From Siphonodentalium dalli (taxonomy: Eukaryota; Mollusca; Scaphopoda; Gadilida; Siphonodentaliidae), in the NCBI GenBank assembly GCA_032622095.1, contig CP136064.1, positions 191,693,794 to 191,757,793 of the forward strand: 64,000 bases of DNA. Direction: 5' to 3'. Below, in pieces: positions 31,579 through 42,082 of this stretch (position 1 is its first letter; each line of letters starts with the position of its first letter). Position numbers and translations under genes: made by a program. The notes beneath the pieces are model-generated. The model saw only the letters and a list, made by a program, of their open reading frames with translations, ran no database searches and was not told the DNA's origin.

Positions 31579-32778
31579 GAACACCTGCAGATTATCTATT
31601 TCTCTAAACATGGAACATGTCTGAACCTATCATTGGCACAATAGCAGTGATATAATGTTACATCATCGGTGCTACCTGGAGTTTTCGGCATACAAAATGA
31701 TCGTAAGTGTGACTGGAGTGATAAGGGGTTATTACGTAATGTTGTTATAACAATGTGATCAAAGCAATTTGTATAATTGAGTGTCTCACGACCTGACGTA
31801 ATATGTATGCATGTTTTATGGATAACTAATTATCGTGTGAATGACACAGTTTATCAACCTTAATTGATACTAACCCGTTAAACAACTATTTGTGCTCAAA
31901 TCGATTTGTTTTCTGAATACCATATAGCTGTGACCGGGGAAATAATAGAATTCATTTGGTAAAGCAAAGGTGTGAAAGACACATTGTTAACACCAATGTG
32001 GCGTGTGTGATTGCGTGTACATCGCTCATGTTCCATGTAAAAATGGCTGAGATTAAATCATCATTCATTCAATATGACAATTCATTCTGGGGGGTTGTAA
32101 TTTCACATTACAATTTTCGACCGTTAGGGATTGAACATAGTACATTTCAATACTTCCAATAATTGACGAAAATACACGCCTGTCATATACTCAATAACTT
32201 CATATAGAGATAAGTAAAGAATAAACGCTGTTTATTATTTATGTAAAAGTAATGGTGTCTATTTTCAGGTATGACAATTATATGAACTGCGTCCGTTAAA
32301 CACTGGAATGTATGCATTCATACCGTTGGTCACAATGTCCAACATTACAGCGACTGTCCATACACATATAATTGGTATAAAGATATTTCTAAACATAGAT
32401 TAATAAATACATTGAAACATTGGTTGAACAAAAAAATAACGAAAGATATTACGCGCAAATAATTTAACATTCGATATTTTTTAATATCGAGATTATCAGA
32501 AACCGAAAAAACTCGTTATAAATTTTTTATTTAAACTTTTTTTTAGAGAAATAATTTTGAGGGTTTTGAAATTTTTTCTTTTTTTGAAATTTGGGGGTTT
32601 TGAATTTTTTTGTGGAAAAAATTAATTTTAGGGTTTTGAAATTTTTTGGAAAAAATAAATTTTGGAATTTTTGAATTTTTTTTTGGGTTTTGATATTTTG
32701 GGAATATTTTAGTACAAACAATTTTAGACCCAAAGATTCTATTTTTAGATGTGACTCTAACGAGGCATCTATTCTTCT
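31579..32778 (-). repeat. Maverick right terminal inverted repeat
   Basis: Reverse complement of 16364-17577, with scattered substitutions and small indels. It contains the RTTACGTAAY site (31731-31740), the 68-aa frame shared with the left arm, and the terminal T-rich array of TTTTGAAATTTTTT-like units (32535-32700). The end CTATTCTTCT is followed by the target copy AATATC. Confidence 0.95.
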
Positions 32779-32784
32779 AATATC

Positions 32785-35420
32785 ACTGCCCAGTTCTTCT
32801 CACATTGAACTATACTAGAGATAATTCAAATACATCAGTAAAACGAACTATGTGGGACTTTAACGCAGCTGACTACACTAAATAATGCATTGGCCACATG
32901 GGATTTCAGAAGTGACTATGACATGTACAATCATAACATTGAAACACAAGTCAGTATTTTAACCATCAAACTAAAAGAACTTGCGACAAATTATATCCCT
33001 CACAAAAGTGTCTTGGTACGCAAACAATGCCCGATATGGTTAACGTGTGGAATACGTAGATTAATACGACAACGCCGCGGATTACACAAAACAGCTAAGA
33101 AGTCTAACCTTGAAAAAAACTGGTCAATATATCGACAAAAGCGTAACGAAGTTATAGCCGCAGTGCGTAAATCTAAAAAGGACCACATAATAAAAACTGA
33201 AAAGACTCTTAATGACAGGAATTGTGACTCATCCAAATGGTGGAAAACTGTTCATAATCTCTTATTTACATCGAAAAATAAATCTATCCCTACCCTTGTG
33301 GTAAATGACCAGACAATCTGCTCTAACGTAGAAAAAGCTGAAATATTCAATAACTATTTCTGCAAAATCGCTACTGTCGATGACACAGGTATCACGACAC
33401 CCGTAAAATCTTTTGAACCATGGAGACCAACACTAACTAAACTTAAATTTACATCGGAATCTGTACTAACAGCACTTGAATCAGTAAACGCGTCAAAAGC
33501 CTGCGGTCCGGATATGATAAGTCCCAAACTCCTAAAGAATTGCGCACAATCATTAAGTGACCCCCTGTCCGAACTGTTTAATGCATGTATAGAAGAGTCT
33601 CGCTTCCCACAAGCATGGAAACGATCTAACATTGTCCCAATTCTTAAAAAAGATGACCCATCAAACGTTTCAAATTATAAACCCATCGCTTTACTTAGCT
33701 GTATATCAAAGGTATTTGAAAGGTGCATTTTTAACAAAATGTGGGAATTCTTGTCTACGAACGGACTCATATCACAATATCAATCTGGCTTTGTTCGTGG
33801 AGATTCCACGGTGTTCCAGCTCACCGATATGTACGACCACATTTGTTCATCCTTGGATATGGGGAAAGAGATACGATGCGTTTTTTGCGACATCAGTAAA
33901 GCGTTTGACAAAGTTTGGCACCCGGTCTCTTGTATAAATTAGAACGAATGGGCATTACAGGAGACTTGTTGAAATTAATAGAATCATATCTTGCCAATCG
34001 TGAACAAAGAGTACTCATTGAAGGGGAATATTCTGAGTGGAAACTCGTGAAAGCTGGTGTGCCGCAAGGGTAAATACTTGGCCCTCTACTATTTTTAGTA
34101 TATATAAATGACATTACGGAAAATGTCAACTGTCATATACGCCTATTTGCCGACGATACGTCAATATTCCTGACAGTCGAAGACCCAGTTTTGGCGGCTA
34201 ACATGATAAATAACGATATCGCGAGCTTGACAAATTGGTCAGAAAAATGGCTTGTTACATTTAATCCTTCAAAAACGGAAACCCTCCTTATATCTCGTAA
34301 AAGCAATCCAGATGACCACCCACCCCTTTATATGTCAGATGCTTCTATAAATAATGTGCCATACCACAAACATTTAGGCCTCTCCTTTAACGAATGCGGA
34401 TCGTGGAATGCACACATCAACGATATTACCGACAGGGCATGGAAAAGGGTTAACCAATTAAGAAGGTTCAAATATTCACTTGATAGGATAACACTCCAAA
34501 AAATCTACTTTGCATATATAAGACCACTCCTAGAATATGCCTCGCCCGTATGGGACAACTGCTCAGAAACAGAGAGTGAACTCATAGAGAAAGTACAATA
34601 CCAAGTAGCCAGAATAATAACTGGTGGGACTAGAAGCATAAATGTCGTTAATATACTATCTGATTTAGGTTGGGAAAAATTATTCGAAAGAAGAAGAAAA
34701 GCACAACTTCACCAATTTTACAAAATGTTCTACCGCCAAGCACCACCCCTACTCTCCAACACAGTTAACCGTCAGCACACAGGAGCAGACAGATATGAAT
34801 TCAGAAGAATAGACTTGAGACCCCCATTTTCTGAAACGTCATCATATATTAACTCGTTCTTACCGGCAACTACACGGGAATGGAATGCACTCCCCGATGA
34901 AACGAAAAACTCAGATAATTTGGAAATGTTTAAGTATAAACTGAACTCTGATTTACGCCAGAAGCAGGCGAATGTGCGACATTATAGCTACTCCAAAAAC
35001 CGTAAAGCCCATATAATCCACACACAACTACGTCTTAAATGTAGCAATCTTAACGATGATCTCTACCAGAATCACCTACTCCAGACGAATAAGTGCACAT
35101 GTGGACTTGTTGAAACCGCTGATCATTTCTTACTGTACTGTCCCAAATACTTGCGCATAAGAAACGAAACCTTCTCTGTTTTAAATCGCAGTCTCTGGAG
35201 AACAGACATTCTATTGGAAGGATCCACTTCGTACTCGATAAGCCTTAATCGTACCATATTCGAAGCAACTCAGTCATTTATACTTTCTACAAATAGATTC
35301 AACAAATAACTTATTATAATACTTGTTGTCCAATCCTCTTCACAAATCTCTATATTTATACATGTATATTATGTTTATGTCATATGTTTGATTTTTTGAA
35401 ATAAATATTGTTTACACCAA
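32785..35420 (+). mobile_element. APE-type LINE, 3' part: reverse transcriptase and zinc knuckle, decayed
   Basis: Continuation of the LINE at 15590-16363. After the junction the endonuclease frame runs ~35 codons to a stop near 32881. The RT ORF (to 33942) has KACGPDMISPKLLK, PQAWKRSNIVPILKK, LLSCISKVFER and CDISKAFDKVWH. A one-base shift near 33930, a stop in GVPQG* (34072) and the catalytic strand FADDTSIF (~34147) follow. The last ORF (34191-35309) holds the thumb region and the C-terminal CTCGLVETADHFLLYC motif. The 3' UTR ends near AAATAAATATTGTTTACACC. The element is dead, while the Maverick inside it is mostly intact. Confidence 0.9.
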
Positions 35421-35949
35421 ATAACTTATTATCAAACGCTAACTAACATTTCAAAGTTATCCTCTCGATCTGCCAATTAAATGAATCGAACCATTGCATC
35501 GTGTAACCTGAGCAAAATAGCTGTGTTTATATAGGCATAACGATCAAGTGACTCCTCTCGACTGGCAATTCGTTTGGCTAATCTATAGTAATAGTAAAAT
35601 GAATCAAACGTCAATTTCAAATTTAGATATTATACTGAAATATACAGAGCAGTGATGAGTCATTTCAAATTTTATATTTGTCAAAATGTCTTGTTTCACT
35701 TTTCATCCTCTAAATTCGACCTTTACTTCATCCATGTCTCTATTTTCCACTACATATCCTTTGTCTCCTACCTCTCGATCTCTAATACTATCTTTTCATT
35801 ACGCAATACTGTTCTTTTCTGAGGAGATGGCTCCATATAAGCGCCTGGCGCTTGGTGTCAAATCCTCTTCTCTCTCAGACTTATCATACTTACATATATA
35901 TATATATTAACATCATTTTGTAAATTGTTGTATAAATCTGGGATACTAA
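35421..35949. other. Intergenic, LINE-tail-like sequence
   Basis: No gene. A second copy of the ending AAATAAATAATGTTTACACC occurs at ~35940 and a third, TTAAATATTGTTTACAC, at ~55245. This suggests 3' ends of related retroelements. A short (AT)n run is at ~35895-35908. Confidence 0.4.
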
Positions 35950-36720
35950 ATAAATAATGTTTACACCAACATCCCTTATAAACACTCTGGTAAAAGCCCG
36001 ATAGAGAATGGTATACCAGGCTCCACTCACGTTAAATATGGAAGTCAGGTAAACAAGTGTATACTCTTGTAAATGCCGTGTAAAGTCCACTTAAAAACGA
36101 CATACCCTTGTAAATTCCAAGTAAAGGCATTGTGTGCCCCACTTTACTCTGGTAATATGCTGATGAAAGAGGACATACATGGGTAAAACCAATGTAAACT
36201 CATGTAAATTTTGAATACTCTAGTAAATTTTTGATGGAGTCATGGTGTAACAGATTATACTTTGTTAAAAACCTTGTAAACAATGATATACTATGGTAAA
36301 AGCCATGTGAAGCCCATGTGAGACTATGTAAAAAGGACATACCCTTGTAAGTTCCAAGGTCATTCGTGTTGGTGATAGGAGGGTTCATGTTACATGACAT
36401 AACAAACCGCGCATAGATTTTTACTGCTAAACTCCCAAATTCGTCACTACCATTGAACACTTCCCTTACGTGATTATGTTTGTTTGCCTCCATCATAGGA
36501 GAGTATATGTGCAGATTCGAGATATTTACATGGTTCATAATTTCACATAAAGGTCAGGTCTCATACCTGCACAGATTAAAATATATAATTAAGAGACGCA
36601 AAATAAAAAGAGGAAACTTAGTAAATTACCCTGATTGTTTTTTTTTCAAACAGGACATGGAAATAGGTGTTAATTTACGCTAATCTGACAAGATTTAGTT
36701 GTGTACCAAAATTATATTTT
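35950..36720. repeat. Interspersed repeat with degenerate TGTAAA minisatellite, copy 1
   Basis: Matches 55552-56300 closely, including the CACTCTGGTAAAAGCCCG start and the part reading AACATTTACATGGTTCATAA in translation-like ORFs. The internal sequence is built of degenerate ~15-30-bp units with TGTAAA/GTAAAA. The ORFs in it (for example 36538-36200, minus) are repeated with the element and are not convincing genes. Confidence 0.7.
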
Positions 36721-36949
36721 TCGTGATGATGGTCCAGATCGGATATAAATCTTGAAGTAAATAGAGCGGAAGTAATGATACGTTAATAAATAAAATAAAA
36801 AACACTAACACTTTCGCTAAAACGAGAAGAGAAAAAATACATAAATAAATGGACGTAATACCATGGTGATTTTCGATCGCTTGTGTATAAAATGATGTGA
36901 ATATGTGCTATATCTTAGAGCTTAAGACAGAGAAAATATATGCCAATAT

Positions 36950-38275
36950 ATATATATAATACTAGCTGGTGGGACCGACTTAGTCCGGGCTGTTTCCCCT
37001 CTGCTTTCATCCGGATCTAACATCGAAATCCGTCGAAAGGCGCGATATGACCTTGAATTAACCATTTTGAAGATCAAGGTCGGGTCGGGGTCACGATTTG
37101 ACCCGTCCAAAACACCCCCCGGACAAAAGTAGCACTAGGTATAAAATTTCGTCGAAATTCGTCCGTTTTACCCGATTTGACATTGAATTGACCATTTTGA
37201 AGGTCAAGGTCAGGTCGGGGTCACGATTTGACCCGTTCAAAACACTCCCGGACAAAAGTACCTCTAGGTATCAAATTTCGTCGAAATCCGTCCGGCAGTT
37301 TTGCCGGCCATTGCTAATAAACAGACAAACAGACATACAGAAGTCCCAAAATATATATTAGACTAGCTGGTGGACCCGACTTCGTCCGGGCTATTTGCCC
37401 TCTCTTTCCGGAGAAATGCGCGTCCGGTTTTACCCGATTTGACCTTGAATTGACAATTTTGAAGGTCAGTCGGGGTCACGATTTGACCCGTCCATAACAC
37501 TCCCCGGACAAAAGTAGCCCTAGGTATAAAATGTCGTCGAAATCCGTCCGTTTTACCCGATTTGACCTTGAATTGACCATTTTGAAGGTCAATGTCTGGT
37601 CGGGATCACGATTTGATCCGTCGAAAACAGTCCCCGGAAAAAATGTACCCCTAGGTATAACATTTCGTCGAAATCCGTGCGTTTTACCCGATTTGACCAT
37701 TTTGAAGGTCAATGTCAGGTCGGGGTAACGATTTGACGGTTTTGACCCGTCCAAAACAGCACCCTTATGATGTCATACAGATAAAGCCTCTCGGCGATGA
37801 GTCAAGACGATGTCGGAAATAATAACATATCTCGAACCCAGTGGTCGTAGAATTCGATTTTTCATGGGAAAATGGAAGACTCCACGCTTTAATTGTATTA
37901 GGCAATTATCGAAGAGACATAAATCCATTTATTAACAATTTTGCCAGCCTTGGGAAGATTCGTAGAAGCGAGTTCTATGCATGGAAATGCATGCATATTT
38001 CCTATGTAACGGTTTAACAGTGTCGAAACGCTCTTTATCAACGACACTGCGGATAAGAACGCTCTTTAACTATCACGCGATTAACACATGAACTACCCAT
38101 TTCTGTGGCGGTGGATTGGAGAATGAGTGCTCTGACGTTCTCAGAAGCGGTGCGATGACATTCCATCTGTGATTTTACCCTTAGATAGGAAGTTTGGGCT
38201 CAATCCGTCCGACAGTTCCCGGCCATAGCTAACAAACAAACAAACAAACAACAGAAGTCCCAAAATATATATTAG
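36950..38275. repeat. Chain of ACTAGC-headed interspersed repeats (family R1)
   Basis: Two or more head-to-tail copies. Each starts near ACTAGCTGGTGG, has CGACTTCGTCCGGGCT, then units with AAGGTCAAGGTC and CACGATTTGACCCG, and ends in an ACAGACAAACAGACATACAG tail plus AAAATATATATTAG. Related copies are at 57598-58400 and 58935-59575. The layout resembles a non-autonomous retroelement with a simple-repeat tail; superfamily not determined. 37780-38210 also contains a pair of AACGCTCTTTA motifs (38030, 38061). Confidence 0.6.
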
Positions 38276-39521
38276 ACTAGCCGATGAGCCCGACGTTGTC
38301 CGGGCTATTCAAAAACCAAATTTCAAGTCGATAGCTCCACCCGTTTCCGAGATCTGGTCTGCGCATGCGCGAAGCTGGCGTCGCACGGGCTCGGCGACCC
38401 GATGAAATTCGTATCCGGGGCACGATACATTCACATACCAAATTTCAAGTCGATAGCTCCACCCGTTTCCGAGATCTGGTCTGCGCATGCGCGAAGCTGG
38501 CGTCGCACGGGCTCGGCGACCCGATAAAATTCGTATCCGGGGCAATATACATTCACATACCAAATTTCAAGTCGATAGCTCCACCCGTATCCGAGATCTC
38601 GTCTGCGTTATTGTTCCCGTATATCTCTCTGCAGATGCTAATAACGTTGAATGGTAAACAAACGCTCTATAGCGATGCGTCAAAAACAAACGCTAATTAA
38701 ATTATCACTTGATTAACCACCGAAGTGCCGTTTTTTGTGACTGAGAGTGGAGAACGGGTGGTCTGAGCTTCTCCAAAACGAGATCTCGTCTGCGTTATTG
38801 TTCCCGTATATCTCTCTGCAGGTGCTAATAACGTTGAATGGTAAACAAACGCTCTATAGCGATGCGTCAAAAACAAACGCTCATTAAATTATCACTTGAT
38901 TAACCACCGCAGTGCCGTTTTTTGTGACTGAGAGTGGAGAACGGGTGGTCTGAGCTTCTCCAAAACGCGACGCCGACGGTGTCCGTGTGATTTTATCTTT
39001 GGATAGGATGTTGGGTCTCGATCGGTCAACCCGTTTTCGATTCTATAAAGGACATACAGACAGACAAGCAGAGGTCTTCAAAATATATATGAGACTAGCC
39101 GATGAGCCCGACGTTGTCCGCGCTATTCAAAAACCAAATTTCAAGTCGATAGCTCTACCCAGCCAGACGTTGTCCGGGCCAGTCAAAAACCAAATTTCAA
39201 GTCGATAGCTCCACCCGTTTCCGAGATCTGGTCTGCGCATCCGCGAAGCTGGTGTCGCACGGGCTCGGCGACCCGATAAAATTCGTATCCGGGGCAAGAT
39301 ACATTCACATACCAAATTTCAAGTCGATAGCTCCACCCGTTTCCGAGATCTCGTCTGCGCATGCGCGAAGCTGGCGTCGCACGGGCTCGGCGACCCGATA
39401 AAATTCGTATCCGGGGCGCCGCACGGGATCGCCAACACGACAACGTCCACCGCCTGGTCAAACTACACACACGTACCAAGTTTCGTCCCGATCGGTCGAG
39501 AATCGTAGATTTGTATAAATG
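38276..39521. repeat. 122-bp tandem units within interspersed repeat (family R2)
   Basis: Units of 122 bp starting at 38321, 38443 and 38565 (AAATTTCAAGTCGATAGCTC … GCATGCGCGAAGCTGG … AAATTCGTATCCGGGG). A further set lies at 39135-39500. The same units occur at 56510-56800 and 58445-58850. The ORFs across them on both strands are repeats of repeats and not genes. 38600-39060 contains a duplicated ~170-bp block with AACGCTCTAT/AACGCTCATTAAA. Confidence 0.75.
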
Positions 39522-39526
39522 ACAAA

Positions 39527-40633
39527 CCAGGCCTTATCATTCCCCCCAATTCAAGCCGACTACCGGTGTCCCCAAATTACGACAAAGTCCCCAAAATAAG
39601 AGTTTGTTTTATTGTTTTATCGATGTTTTTGACAGACTAAACACATTTTTTTTTTCGATCGGAAACGGAAACGGAAATCAAAATCGGAACATTGTAAAAC
39701 GCGGAATACGAGTTCTAATTTAATAGTGAATTACCCCCCTTTGAAATTATCACACTCTTCTGTCTTGGAAAGATACGAATGTTTCAGCTTTGATTTTAGA
39801 ATAAAATTTTGAAAATAATCATGAGTTCGCGAGGGAGGCCTCGAACAAGTGGCAAGTCTCACAATAAAACGAGCGGTACATACTCTTCCAAACGCAAACG
39901 AAAAGAGGAAGACAGTCAAACTGCGCCCATAACATCCTTCTTTACAAACATTGCCGCTGGCGAAACTGACAAAACGAAGGAAACTGAAAGTGAAAATTTC
40001 ACTGAAACCGAAAGTGAGCCGACCGGCAACTGTCAGTCATTTTGTTCACTCTGTTCAATAAGGGGTTATTTAGCAAATTAGTGTTTGGTTAATAACCATC
40101 ATCCCAAAATCCATATATATTATTAAATACACGATTTCATCATCAACTTCATTCTTGATAAGTTGATTAGATTTAATTTTTAATCAATTCATTTATTTAT
40201 ATTTTCATCAGTTTGTGACTGTCACAATATACATAACTTAAGTTCACATAATTTTGAACACGTTCAGCAACAAGAATTAGATACTAAAATTATATTTATT
40301 AAATAATTGACTTAATAATATATTAGAATTATGCACAAGAATAAAGTCAAAAAGTGTTTTGGGATGATGAGTTTGATATCCAATTCTGTAAATGGTACTG
40401 TATGAAACAATTTTCTGGATGTGACCTTGTATATTGCTCTGAAAATGTGAAATGGACTAGAAATGAAAGATTCAATTCAATACAATTAGGTTGAAATAGA
40501 TACTTATTATAGTCTGAGAAGCCAGGAAATGGCGTTTCGTGGACTTGAAATCTCAAATTTTCGCAAACCTGCCGGAACCATGGTCCGGCAGGTTTGTTCG
40601 GTGTCCCCAAATTAGACTAATGGAAAGGCCTGG
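39527..40633 (+). mobile_element. 1.1-kb DNA transposon inserted in the tail of an R2 repeat
   Basis: The uninterrupted repeat tail (as at 58850-58920) is split here. Ends are CCAGGCCTTATCATT and its imperfect complement AATGGAAAGGCCTGG, flanked by ACAAA (39522-39526 and 40634-40638), a probable 5-bp target duplication. It carries one small plus-strand ORF (next entry) and a 16-bp-stem palindrome centred on CCATGG (40564-40596). Internal deletion derivative of an unidentified superfamily. Confidence 0.6.
39821..40081 (+). CDS. Short basic ORF in the 1.1-kb transposon (transposase N-terminus remnant?)
   Basis: 86 aa from the ATG at 39821: MSSRGRPRTSGKSHNKTSG, a SKRKRKEE nuclear-localisation-like stretch, TAPITSFFTNI, then an acidic Glu/Thr region and CQSFCSLC. 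It resembles disordered N-termini of DNA-transposon transposases but has no catalytic core. Function not recognised. Confidence 0.35.
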   Translation: MSSRGRPRTSGKSHNKTSGTYSSKRKRKEEDSQTAPITSFFTNIAAGETDKTKETESENFTETESEPTGNCQSFCSLCSIRGYLAN

Positions 40634-40639
40634 ACAAAC

Positions 40640-41150
40640 AAACATACAGACAGACAAACAAACATACAGACAGAGGTCTTCAAAATATATATGAGATATA
40701 TATTTCAATATACCAAAATAACACTCAATATCACTTTTAGAAACTATGGCATCAATCAATCCCTAATCGTTTGATCAATAAATCCGTTACCCTCTATTTT
40801 ATATTTTGATCTTGATCCATCCTTTACATATTTATACCCACTTATCTATTCATCAACACAAATTACTTTTTAATATTAACATAGTAAACTCAAAAAACAT
40901 CAAGGCTATATACAGAGATTCCCGCTGGGTTTGATAACTCGATGGTTGTTGACCTGAGCGCTGCATATCAGGGAGACGACCCGGGAGGCCATGGCATCGC
41001 CCTGATAACATTATAGCATTCATTAAGAGAAAATGTCCTGCTAGCTACACATTACTCTATTTTCCGACTCAGTGACACCCGAAAAAGGATTAACGAAAGG
41101 GCTAAAAGAGCTAAGGGCTAAAAAAAAAAAAGACCCGTACCGGTACCAGC
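40640..41150. other. Intergenic, nothing recognised
   Basis: Begins with the remainder of the R2 tail (to ~40695), then AT-rich sequence, a TA-rich stretch and an A-run (41122-41132). No ORF or RNA gene visible. Confidence 0.5.
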
Positions 41151-42082
41151 CGTCAAAATCACAATTTATCGCCACCAAAGTCGCGTACCAGACTTTTATT
41201 TGAATCCCGAATACCATTTAAAGACACGATAGGCCTTGGCTGTGGGTATCCTGTGAAAATATCTCCACCCGTCAAAAACCGCCACAAACAGAAAGAACAT
41301 CAAAATGTAGATAGACTTTGTCCGTATACAAATAAGAAATATCGCATAAACAGTATGTTATGGTAATATGTTTGACCATTGTTATGTAAACAAAAGCGTA
41401 AAAAGTTACTTTCTGTTGTTTGTTTATATTATGATGGTAAACATAAAGAGCGTTCTTTGTTGGTGAATACCTCATATAGAACTAATAAAGAGCGTTTATG
41501 CCATTTGTGTGTGATTAGCCAGTAGCATTGTGCTGTCTTCTGTAACACAATCAGGCTCTTGCTTAGGTAAAATATAGTAGGTCTTTATGATAACATGCTG
41601 TTTATCCGATGGTCATGGTATATATGAACGGAACTGTATGCGTTTTACTGTTTTTCTGTTTACGGTGTTTGGAACAAATATGAATATTTTCGACAATTAA
41701 GGCCGCACGTGCCTTTAAGAAGGGAGTATGAAACAGTGGAATATTAATAACGCGTACCGCCGTAAAACTGGCCTGAATCCCGCGTACCAACGGGGGACTG
41801 ACACCCTCAGAAGGATTTTGTTGTTTAAAGAAATTCTTGATTGAAATTTATTTATTCATACATATTTAATACATTACGTAAAATACTATGTATCTCAACA
41901 ATATTAACAACTAATATAATGTCACGAATAGATCATATATACATAAGAACGGAGCAATAATTTAAATACTATGTTTGGAGCGACAACTGCATAATATAAA
42001 TTTAATGCCAATAGCAACGCATTGTAAGTTTGGGGTATAGCACAAGAAAGCACAATGAGTGATCATGAACTGATGGTTTGTC
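41151..42082. other. 3' flank of T-box copy C with a ~490-bp extra block
   Basis: 41151-41225 and 41715-42082 align with 4465-4900 downstream of copy B. The block between (about 41226-41714) is not in copy B. It holds two AAAGAGCGTT motifs (41449 and 41484), so it is probably a mobile insertion in C or a deletion in B. Confidence 0.6.

Larger units (their letters stand above)
16364..32778. mobile_element. Maverick/Polinton, complete, 16,415 bp
   Basis: Exact ends are supported by a 6-bp target duplication AATATC (16358-16363 and 32779-32784), termini AGAAGAATAG...CTATTCTTCT, and ~1.2-kb inverted repeats. It inserted into a plus-strand LINE whose ORF reads through the junction once the element is removed. 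Plus-strand genes: DNA polymerase B, double-PC4 protein, TBP-like protein. Minus-strand genes: F-box-like, protease, capsid protein, 111-aa, minor capsid candidate, PC4-like with hydrophobic segment, integrase, 122-aa, 107-aa, packaging ATPase. This is the standard gene set of these virus-like transposons plus unusual transcription factors. Only the integrase shows an evident frameshift, so the insertion is fairly young. Confidence 0.97.

Noticed and set aside
36200-36538. 112-aa minus ORF, repeated at 55650-56105 as 151 aa
   Set aside because: It belongs to an interspersed repeat with minisatellite structure. Lengths differ between copies and there is no domain. I keep it as repeat only.
38309-39479. 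Overlapping ORFs with repeated VCECILPRIRILSGRRARATP-type peptides
   Set aside because: They translate the 122-bp tandem units and appear on both strands in several places.
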